The notes under the pieces are model-generated. The model did not search any database. It was given only the letters and a program-made list of their open reading frames with translations, and had not been told where the DNA came from. A stretch of DNA of 5,394 nt from Endozoicomonadaceae bacterium. Its GTDB lineage: Bacteria > Pseudomonadota > Gammaproteobacteria > Pseudomonadales > Endozoicomonadaceae. A program made the translations under genes and the position numbers. Of this stretch, positions 1 to 5,054 are shown in pieces. Each line of letters begins with the position of its first letter. Within the stretch, counting starts at the first letter, position 1. The DNA is taken from assembly GCA_015163815.1 (NCBI GenBank), contig JAAOIJ010000107.1, forward strand, positions 1 through 5,394, in the 5' to 3' direction.

Positions 1-98
1 ATAAAAATAATGATGTCGCTTGTATATTAATTTAGAGGTAGTTTATGATGATAGTCATCAGTAAGCTATCTGTATAAAACGTATCAAACTTAATTTAA

Positions 99-357
99 TC
101 GATCCTGAAAAATAAATAAATGATATACAATTCAATATGATATACTTTAATTGATGGTATACTATTTCCCAGTTATTGGTTATTTTTGATATAAAATATG
201 GGGAAAAATGAAAGAAAAAGACACGACAAACAAATTTATTTTGCAATACATTCAGCAGTTATCTTGATCATGAGTTCATTAAATTTATCTGAAATCATAC
301 CTTGAACCATCAGTTGTTTAAATTGTTTTTAAAAAAAATTGATTTATTCAGGATCGA
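99..357 (+). mobile_element. MITE-like IS remnant with terminal inverted repeats
   Basis: A 259-bp element bounded by an 11-bp perfect inverted repeat: TCGATCCTGAA at 99-109 and its reverse complement TTCAGGATCGA at 347-357. The match extends inward with small gaps (TAAAT on the left, ATTTA on the right). The left part to about 306 is a diverged copy of 4530-4740, including the leader, the GGGGA ribosome-binding region and the first transposase codons. After about 306 the homology stops and a short AT-rich stretch leads to the right repeat. This fits an IS that lost nearly all of its transposase but kept both ends, a non-autonomous derivative. No exact target duplication is visible, so the insertion is probably old. 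Family assignment (IS5-like) comes from the longer copy at 4633-5053. Confidence 0.6.
208..306 (+). pseudogene. Transposase 5' stub, frameshifted
   Basis: An ATG at 208 follows a GGGGA ribosome-binding sequence and begins MKEKDTTNKFILQ, clearly related to MKEKNTQTQQTNLFQN in the longer copy at 4633. The frame breaks within about 20 codons. At about 282-290 the sequence ATTAAATTTATCTGAA carries one extra T relative to the frame inferred for the ancestor (Ile-Lys-Leu-Ser-Glu). Homology to the longer copy ends near the ACCTTG at about 300-305. It cannot encode a functional protein. Confidence 0.55.
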
Positions 358-439
358 GTATGTAAGATGATAGGCTGAATGAAAACATTAAAAAGTATCT
401 AATTTTCAGTAGAAGCCTCTATTTTTTAATCAAAGATTT

Positions 440-468
440 TTGTATTTTACGTGTGAAATGAGTATACT
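440..468 (+). promoter_or_regulatory. Probable ssrA promoter
   Basis: The -10 hexamer TATACT lies at 463-468 (5 of 6 matches to consensus). A weak -35, TTGTAT, lies at 440-445, with a 17-bp spacer. The predicted start is near 475, leaving a short 5' leader that RNase P would remove at 489. A second TATACT at 479-484 is too close to the mature 5' end to be the better choice. Confidence 0.5.
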
Positions 469-488
469 GGTGTTAACTTATACTTAAA

Positions 489-886
489 GGGGGCGATCTG
501 GATTCGACAGCAATTACAAAACCTGAGGTGCATGTCGGGAGGGTAACGACTTCCGTGACCAATTGTTACAAATTTATAGTTGCCAAAAACGACGCAACTT
601 TCGGTGGGGTTCAACAGAACCTCGGCAGCATTGCTGCTTAATTACTTCTAAACAAAGTAATACCGCGATCCAGCCAGTTTGCCTATTGATTGGAATTTGG
701 ATCGTCATCTTAAATAGGATCGCCTAACAATGTTGTCTATCATTGTGCCGCTAAACTTAATTAGACTCGCACGATAAAACCCCGACCGCTGGGTCGTTAT
801 CGTGTTAAATCAAGAGCGGATCTAAGCATGTAGAACCAATGGATGAGGATTGTTGGACGCGGGTTCAATTCCCGCCGCCTCCACCA
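489..886 (+). ncRNA. ssrA: Transfer-messenger RNA (tmRNA)
   Basis: Complete one-piece tmRNA of 398 nt that rescues stalled ribosomes with SmpB and tags the stalled peptide for proteolysis. The 5' end GGGGGCG (489-495) pairs over 7 bp, with one G-U, to CGCCTCC before the encoded ACCA at the 3' end. The conserved CTGGATTCGAC follows the 5' end, and GCATGTAGAACC plus GGACGCGGGTTCAATTCCCGC form the conserved 3' part with the T arm. The resume codon is GCC at 582, preceded by ATAGTT as in other gammaproteobacteria. The tag frame runs to TAA at 639-641. A perfect 7-bp hairpin, ATTACTT/AAGTAAT (641-661), follows the stop and corresponds to helix 5. No clear intrinsic terminator is seen just downstream. 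smpB is not in the window. Confidence 0.97.
582..641 (+). other. tmRNA proteolysis-tag reading frame
   Basis: The frame encodes AKNDATFGGVQQNLGSIAA before TAA, to which the alanine carried by tmRNA is added. The start resembles A-N-D type tags and the end, IAA, fits the usual ClpXP-type degron (LAA or IAA). At 19 encoded codons it is about twice the E. coli length of 10. The middle contains two potential hairpins, GGGGTTC/GAACCTC (606-623) and GCAGC/GCTGC (625-637). The resume codon is inferred by alignment with the E. coli sequence and is the only frame that gives an AA-terminated tag. Confidence 0.75.
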
Positions 887-1030
887 ATATTTTAATTTCC
901 TTGTATAAGGCATAACTTATCGACTTATATCTAGGCATGCCCTCAATTTTAAAATCATTGATAGCTTGCTTTTTACTTTAAAATAAACGACACCCTTTTA
1001 GAAAAGAGTGCTGACTTATGATTAGAGATT
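887..1030. other. Intergenic spacer after ssrA, imperfect hairpin
   Basis: This AT-rich stretch has no recognisable gene. An imperfect inverted repeat, CACCCTTTT with AAAAGAGTG (991-1010, one mismatch), is visible. On the plus strand it is not followed by a T run, so it is not a convincing terminator for ssrA. It could be the degraded end of the IS remnant that follows. Confidence 0.3.
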
Positions 1031-1570
1031 TTTGAACTGATATGCTTTGATAAAAATACAAATCATGATGAAAAAAATCAATATCATCGATGGAAAAATA
1101 ATCGCAATACCATATTGGCTATAGGATGGAAATAATATACAGATTCTCCTTTTAGAAATATGCCATCTCAGTTTTTCCCTTGGACAACAACTTATAATCG
1201 ATTGAATCAATGGATATATAACAAATATGGCCTCATTTTTTTAACTCTCAAGAAAAAAAACAAATCAACCTTTTATTTTTATAGATAGCCTTTATATTCG
1301 ACTTCCTCAACAGGTAAGTGATATGAGAAAAGGAAAAAAAAGAGCAATAAGAAAATCTAGAAGTGGCAATACAACAAAAAATACATTGAACTATATAATA
1401 TGTATTTTTCCAAATTGGCTATTTAATGAAAGAAGGCGTGCTAGCTTATTTTTGAATTTTTTTATGAGTGAGTCTATTTTATTAAAAAAAGGATGACAGT
1501 TTTTTGTCATGCGATAGCGCGCTATGCTGAATAGACTTCAAATACAGTCTATTTTTATATTGATGATATG
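1031..1570 (+). pseudogene. Decayed IS5-superfamily transposase
   Basis: Fragments of a DDE transposase can be read in three successive frames. The first (from 1031) contains RNTILAIGWK, an in-frame TAA, then PSQFFPWTTTYNRLNQW. This matches the usual N-terminal pattern in IS5 members of the IS427/IS1031 type (N-x-ILW-x-x-RTG, then W-x-T-x-Y-x-R-F-x-x-W). A frame change leads to IDSLYIRLPQQ (from 1281) and GKKRAIRKSRSGNTTK, corresponding to the first catalytic Asp motif (M-I-D-S-T) and the G-R-S-R-G-G-x-T-T-K segment. That frame stops at 1494-1496. A third frame gives FCHAIARYAE (about 1505-1531), resembling the F-R-x-I-A-T-R-Y-D-K motif near the C-terminus. The part carrying the second Asp is missing, so a large internal deletion is inferred. 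It is clearly dead. The subgroup assignment is by eye and tentative. Confidence 0.6.
1530..1557 (+). terminator. Possible intrinsic terminator
   Basis: AATAGACT (1530-1537) and AGTCTATT (1546-1553) form a perfect 8-bp stem with an 8-nt loop, followed by TTTAT. The stem is AT-rich and the T run is short. It would act on plus-strand transcripts coming through the IS remnant from the ssrA side. Confidence 0.35.
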
Positions 1571-1576
1571 TTGTTG

Positions 1577-1598
1577 GTTATCTTTATCATAAGATAAC
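1577..1598. repeat. Perfect hairpin just beyond the tRNA 3' end
   Basis: GTTATCTT (1577-1584) and AAGATAAC (1591-1598) form a perfect 8-bp stem with a 6-nt loop. The hairpin sits 3 nt past the encoded CCA of tRNA-Ile2 on the minus strand. No T run follows on either strand. It may stop or protect the tRNA precursor, but a classical terminator is not supported. Confidence 0.4.
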
Positions 1599-1601
1599 AA
1601 A

Positions 1602-1678
1602 TGGTGGGCCTTGCTGGACTTGAACCAGCGACCTGCCGATTATGAGTCGGATGCTCTAACCAGCTGAGCTAAAGGCCC
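1602..1678 (-). tRNA. tRNA-Ile2 (anticodon CAU, needs lysidine)
   Basis: A 77-nt cloverleaf with encoded CCA. The acceptor stem GGGCCTT/AAGGCCC is a perfect 7 bp, the D stem is GCTC/GAGC, the anticodon loop is CTCATAA, and the T arm GCTGG-TTCAAGT-CCAGC matches E. coli ileX. A CAU anticodon could mean initiator Met, elongator Met or Ile2. Acceptor pairs C4-G69 and C5-G68 are the identity pairs used by TilS for Ile2; elongator Met has U4-A69 and A5-U68 instead. G1-C72 rules against an initiator. Once C34 is modified to lysidine it would read AUA, a frequent codon in AT-rich genomes. The outermost anticodon-stem pair (27-43) is a T-C mismatch. Confidence 0.9.
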
Positions 1679-1718
1679 TTATATAAAACATTGGAGAAGA
1701 TCAGTTATCCTGTTAGGA

Positions 1719-1724
1719 ATTATA
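1719..1724 (-). promoter_or_regulatory. Candidate -10 box for tRNA-Ile2
   Basis: Read on the minus strand, 1719-1724 is a perfect TATAAT, placing a start near 1712 and a leader of about 34 nt before the tRNA. No good -35 is found at 16-18 bp. The tRNA might instead be reached by read-through from panC, since no minus-strand terminator is visible between 1815 and 1678. Confidence 0.3.
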
Positions 1725-1778
1725 AAGGCCTTTTTATTCAAATGCTAGTCTTTTATAAAATCTTATCTTATTTTTTTG

Positions 1779-1805
1779 ATCTTATAGGGGATGAGATATT
1801 TTTTT
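1779..1805 (+). terminator. Possible plus-strand terminator facing panC
   Basis: ATCTTAT (1779-1785) and ATGAGAT (1791-1797) pair over 7 bp with one G-U around an AGGGG loop, followed by ATTTTTTT. It is oriented to stop plus-strand transcription just before it enters the 3' end of panC in antisense. On the minus strand the same stem has an A-C mismatch and lacks a T run, so it is not a good panC terminator. Confidence 0.4.
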
Positions 1806-1814
1806 AGGTAGACA

Positions 1815-2675
1815 TCACGATGTGAGTAATTCAACTTTTATATTATCAATAAGCCTCACTTGTTTAAACAGGCATGCTACTAAAATAATTAATGAAGTAT
1901 CTTTTGAAGTTGGTGGCTGTAGTGTTTTTTGGCTTACAATATTCAAATAATCGGGTGTAAAATTGCATTCGATTAATTGATTCCAGCCCAATTTTTCTAA
2001 TACAGTAAAAGATTTTTGGCCTGCTATGAGGTCTTTTTTTAAACCGATTAAGATACGATATAAAGCAGATGCGGATTCTTGATTTTCACTCGTGAGATAT
2101 TGATTTCTTGAGCTACAAGCTAAACCGTTAGGTTCTCTACTTGTTTCAACACCGATCACTTCAATTGGAAAAACTAAGTCGCGTACTATTTTTTTGACAA
2201 CACAGAGTTGTTGAAAATCTTTTTCACCAAACAATACCATATCAGGTGTGATTAAATTGAAAAAATAAGTCACAATTGTCGCGATACCTGAAAAAAATTG
2301 AGGACGACTTTTCCCGCAATATAGAGAGTCTAAAGTCGTGTGTATTGAAGTATGTTGATCGATACCATTAGGATAAATTTGTTCAGCGGACGGTAAAAAA
2401 ATGCCTTCAACAGCGAGTGTCGTTAATTTTGAAATATCAGATTCAAGTGTTCTAGGGTACGTATTAAAATCTTCATTAGCTCCAAATTGCATAGGATTGA
2501 CATATAAACTTACAATGACGATATCAGCAGACTGCTTAGCTTTTGCAACTAAAGCTAAGTGCCCTTCATGTAAGTTGCCCATTGTAGGAACAAAAGCAAT
2601 GGATTGTCCTTGTTGTTTATAGCGTTTGCAAAACTGTTGTATCGTCTGATGATCTTTAAAAATTTGAAGTTTCAA
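1815..2675 (-). CDS. panC: Pantothenate synthetase (pantoate-beta-alanine ligase)
   Basis: Condenses pantoate with beta-alanine using ATP (via pantoyl-adenylate) to give pantothenate in the cytoplasm. It has 286 residues, close to E. coli PanC (283). Family motifs are in order: PTMGNLHEGH (30-39, HIGH-type ATP motif), NPMQF (60-64), KSRPQFFSGIATIV (122-135), LFGEKDFQQL (148-157), REPNGLACSSRNQYL (180-194) and YLNIV...RLIDN (243-278). The start codon is TTG at 2675-2673, directly after the TAA of the upstream reductase with no spacer. It is chosen because it puts PTMG at residue 30, as in the family; the next Met (residue 32) lies inside the ATP motif. The upstream ribosome-binding sequence GGGA is weak, so translation is probably coupled to the preceding gene. 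It is the last protein gene of the panB-reductase-panC operon, and no active-site residue appears lost. Confidence 0.96.
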   Translation of the reverse strand: MKLQIFKDHQTIQQFCKRYKQQGQSIAFVPTMGNLHEGHLALVAKAKQSADIVIVSLYVNPMQFGANEDFNTYPRTLESDISKLTTLAVEGIFLPSAEQIYPNGIDQHTSIHTTLDSLYCGKSRPQFFSGIATIVTYFFNLITPDMVLFGEKDFQQLCVVKKIVRDLVFPIEVIGVETSREPNGLACSSRNQYLTSENQESASALYRILIGLKKDLIAGQKSFTVLEKLGWNQLIECNFTPDYLNIVSQKTLQPPTSKDTSLIILVACLFKQVRLIDNIKVELLTS

Positions 2676-3605
2676 TTATTCATCCCATATATTTTTCAAT
2701 GTATACGGACTGCCTGTAAAATCAAAAACTTGGCCAGAAACATATCGACAATGTTGATCTAATGTCGCTATTAAATTGAGATCTTCTTCTGTGAACGGAA
2801 TGTCTATTGCTTTTAAATTTGCGAGTTGATTTTTTTCATTGATTGATTTAGGAATAACAGCTGATCCAGTTGCAAGACCCCAGCGTAACAGCAGTTGTTG
2901 TGGTGTACAATGATATTTTTCAGTCAACTGCATGATAATAGGGTGCCGTATTAAAGCAGTATTATTGCGACCTAATGGAGAATAATGTGTCAGTTGGATC
3001 TTATTTTTTTTGCAAAAATCGGATAATAAAGGTTGTTGTAAAAAAGGATGTCGTTCAATTTGATTGACTTCCGGTATGATCTGAGTTGCTTCTATTAATT
3101 GTATTAATTTATACTCGCTAAAATTAGACACACCAATATGTTTTGTATGCATTTTTTTCTTCAGTTGATCCATGGCAAGCCAAGTATCTATCAATGAAGG
3201 TTGTGTGTTAGGAGTAAAAAACATCTCTAAACTATTGGGTGTAATATCAAATGTTTTGAGTGAAACGGGCCAATGAATTAAATATAAATCTAAATAGGTC
3301 AACTGTAATTCTTGTAAAGTATCTTGCATGGCTGGTAAAACAGCTTCAGGTTGATGTGAATTACACCATAATTTCGAAGTGATCCATAATTGGTCGCGTG
3401 TGACTAAGCCTGTTTTAAATGCATATTGCAGTGCTTCACCAATAGCTGATTGATTATTATAAAATTTAGCACAATCAAAGTGTCGGTATCCTATTTTTAA
3501 AGCAGATAAAATAGCATCATGAGCAGCATAAGGTTCTATTTCCCAGGTCCCGAGTCCAATAGGAGGCATGCGGTTATTTGAGTATAAAGGCATTGTTTGT
3601 GACAT
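2676..3605 (-). CDS. Aldo/keto reductase, candidate ketopantoate reductase
   Basis: A 309-residue member of the aldo/keto reductase superfamily: a TIM-barrel NAD(P)H oxidoreductase, cytoplasmic, with no signal peptide. The catalytic tetrad is complete: Asp44 and Tyr49 (GYRHFDCAKFYNNQ), Lys78 (TSKLW) and His111 (LIHWP), one residue off aldose reductase numbering. Further family marks are IGLGTW (16-21), IGVSNF (157-162), Q182-I-E-R-H-P-F (182-188), YSPLG (208-212), the cofactor-binding IPKSIN (251-256) and a C-terminal GSPYTLKNIWDE. ATG at 3605 has a weak AGAAG upstream; ATG at residue 5 lacks any. The gene lies between panB (24-nt gap) and panC (0-nt gap), exactly where a ketopantoate-reducing step is needed. 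The family is certain. The substrate is inferred only from position; fungal AKR3C enzymes that reduce ketopantoyl lactone are a precedent within the fold. It could instead be a general aldehyde reductase. Confidence 0.93.
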   Translation of the reverse strand: MSQTMPLYSNNRMPPIGLGTWEIEPYAAHDAILSALKIGYRHFDCAKFYNNQSAIGEALQYAFKTGLVTRDQLWITSKLWCNSHQPEAVLPAMQDTLQELQLTYLDLYLIHWPVSLKTFDITPNSLEMFFTPNTQPSLIDTWLAMDQLKKKMHTKHIGVSNFSEYKLIQLIEATQIIPEVNQIERHPFLQQPLLSDFCKKNKIQLTHYSPLGRNNTALIRHPIIMQLTEKYHCTPQQLLLRWGLATGSAVIPKSINEKNQLANLKAIDIPFTEEDLNLIATLDQHCRYVSGQVFDFTGSPYTLKNIWDE

Positions 3606-3629
3606 CAGTTAACTTCTATAGTGACTATT

Positions 3630-4430
3630 TTATATTGATGAGTAGCAATGTTCTGCTGCAGGGTATTCATTAGATTTGACACTATGCACATACGCTGCAA
3701 TAGCTTCTTGTATTGAGGGTGACGTTTGTGTCATAAAATTTTTAACAAAACGCGGTGTTTGTCCTGTTGTGGCTCCAATCATATCATAGAATACTAAAAT
3801 TTGTCCATCGGCATGAGGACCTGCACCGATCCCAATGGTTGGAATTGAAAGGCTTTTAGTAATACTTTGTGTGATATCAGAAGGGATGCATTCTAATAAT
3901 ATCAAATGAGCGCCGGCTGATTCTAATTCACATGCTAAAGTTGTTAGTTGCATGCTTTCTTGCTTAGATTTTCCAAATATTTTTGGCTTTCCCCATAGTG
4001 CAATGGATTGTGGTGTAAAGCCAATATGAGCACAAGTTGGAATACCTTGTTCAGTGAGTGCTTTGATGGTATCAATAGCCCAAAAGCCACATTCAAGTTT
4101 CACCATTTGAGCGCCTGCTTGCATTAATTTTGCAGCATTATTGAGTGCTTTTTCAGTCGTGTAATATGACATGAAAGGCATATCCGCTATTAATAAACTG
4201 CCTTGATTCCTTGTTTTGACACACTCAGTATGATAAACCATTTGTGACAAGGTAACTGGTAAAGTGGAGTTATGACCTTGAATCACCATGCCTGCGCTAT
4301 CACCGACTAATAAGACATCTATACCTTGACTGCTCGCTAAAAAAGATTGTGTTGCATCATACGCTGTTAAACATGTAATTTTTTGATGATTTTTCATTTG
4401 TTGCACTGTAGTCGTTGTGATAGATGTCAT
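3630..4430 (-). CDS. panB: 3-methyl-2-oxobutanoate hydroxymethyltransferase
   Basis: Transfers a hydroxymethyl group from 5,10-methylene-tetrahydrofolate to alpha-ketoisovalerate, giving ketopantoate, the first committed step of pantothenate synthesis. It has 266 residues against 264 in E. coli. All active-site residues are present, each one position lower than in E. coli: Asp44 (VGDSAGMVIQGH) and Asp83 (ADMPFMSY) for metal, Lys111 and Glu113 (VKLECG), His135 (CAHIGFTPQ) and the general base Glu180 (LLECIPS). The GIGAG loop (199-203) and a C-terminal PAAEHCY (257-263) also fit. ATG at 4430 follows GAGGG with 7-nt spacing, a good ribosome-binding site. It is the first gene of the operon; the reductase follows after 24 nt. 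No frameshift or truncation is seen. Confidence 0.97.
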   Translation of the reverse strand: MTSITTTTVQQMKNHQKITCLTAYDATQSFLASSQGIDVLLVGDSAGMVIQGHNSTLPVTLSQMVYHTECVKTRNQGSLLIADMPFMSYYTTEKALNNAAKLMQAGAQMVKLECGFWAIDTIKALTEQGIPTCAHIGFTPQSIALWGKPKIFGKSKQESMQLTTLACELESAGAHLILLECIPSDITQSITKSLSIPTIGIGAGPHADGQILVFYDMIGATTGQTPRFVKNFMTQTSPSIQEAIAAYVHSVKSNEYPAAEHCYSSI

Positions 4431-4467
4431 ATTATGCCCTCATAATTTGGATTAATAACCCCGAGCT

Positions 4468-4496
4468 ATTCTATAGAGGCATTGATCATTTGTCTA
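4468..4496 (-). promoter_or_regulatory. Probable sigma70 promoter of the panB operon
   Basis: On the minus strand, -35 TAGACA (4496-4491) and -10 TAGAAT (4473-4468) each match consensus at 5 of 6 positions with a 17-bp spacer. The predicted start is near 4461, giving a leader of about 30 nt before the panB ATG. It lies between panB and the inverted repeat of the IS remnant at 4530. No operator or riboswitch is evident in the short leader. Confidence 0.6.
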
Positions 4497-4529
4497 GAGC
4501 CTTTGATCGACCTGAACATTATATAATAG

Positions 4530-5053
4530 TCGATCCTGAAAAAGTAATAAATATTATACAATTCAATGAATTATATATCAATATTCGGTATAATACTTGT
4601 TGGTTGTTTCTGATATAAAACCTGGGGGAAAAATGAAAGAAAAAAACACACAGACACAACAAACAAATTTATTTCAAAATAAATTGAGCAATCAACTTGA
4701 TCTCGATCATGAATTCATTAAATGATCTGAAATCATACCTTGGGCAGTATTTGAAGAAACATTTGGAGTCTATTATTCAGAAACGAGAGGTCGTCCTAGA
4801 CAGTCAATTAGATTGATGGCTTCTTTATTAATATTACAGCATACTCATGATTTATATGATGAAAAAATAATAAAAGATTGGAAATAGAATCCTTATTTTT
4901 AATATTTTTCTGGATACGATAAATACAATGGTCATTGCCAGTGGACTCTAATCGTTTGGTGAAATTTATAAAAACAATAGGTTCAAAAGGCATGGAAGCT
5001 ATGTTCAACTCTACCATTATAACCGCTTTAAATAGTGGTTTTATCAAGGCCCA
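4530..5053 (+). mobile_element. Truncated IS5-like element, left part
   Basis: The left end carries the same TCGATCCTGAA (4530-4540) that forms the inverted repeat of the element at 99-357. It is followed by a matching leader, a GGGGGA ribosome-binding sequence and the transposase start. The right half is missing: homology stops at about 5053, where IS30-type sequence begins on the other strand. A degenerate second copy of the end, TCGACCTGAA, lies 23 bp upstream (4507-4516). Confidence 0.6.
4633..5053 (+). pseudogene. IS5-type transposase N-terminal half, broken
   Basis: Begins MKEKNTQTQQTNLFQNKL at an ATG with GGGGGA just upstream. Reading through the lesions gives PWAVFEETFGVYYSETRGRP, then QSIRLMASLLILQHTHDL, then NPYF-YFSGYDKY, WSLPVDSNRLVKFIKTIG and ALNSGFIKAHS. 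This is the DUF772/InsH-type N-terminal region of IS5-family transposases (E-x-F-x-x-Y-Y-S-x-x-x-G-R-P; I-R-L-M-x-x-L-L-I-L; NPY-x-QYF-x-G). In-frame stops fall at 4723-4725 (TGA), 4885-4887 (TAG) and 4900-4902 (TAA), and one base is lost near 4926-4929. The catalytic DDE region, normally starting with V-D-T-T-V-Q soon after this point, is absent. The gene is dead. Confidence 0.8.
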
Positions 5054-5054
5054 T

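Noticed and set aside
46..60. TGATGA/TCATCA hairpin
   Set aside because: It is a short 6-bp AT-rich stem with no T run, and no neighbouring gene gives it a role.
58..246. 62-codon open frame on the minus strand
   Set aside because: It is antisense to the leader of the IS remnant, is AT-rich with a composition-driven run of Phe, Ile and Tyr, and has no recognisable motif.
479..484. Second TATACT as the ssrA -10 box
   Set aside because: It is only 4 nt from the mature tmRNA 5' end, so the start would fall at or inside the mature RNA. The hexamer at 463-468 is better placed.
991..1010. Hairpin as an ssrA terminator
   Set aside because: The stem has a mismatch, no T run follows on the plus strand, and it is more than 100 nt past the tmRNA end.
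1022..1210. 62-codon open frame on the minus strand
   Set aside because: It lies antisense to the transposase fossil, whose plus-strand motifs explain the sequence.
2401..2622. 73-codon open frame on the plus strand
   Set aside because: It is fully antisense to the conserved N-terminal part of panC.
4424..4618. 64-codon open frame on the plus strand from the panB start into the IS leader
   Set aside because: It crosses the panB promoter and the IS inverted repeat, shows no family motif, and has no good ribosome-binding site.
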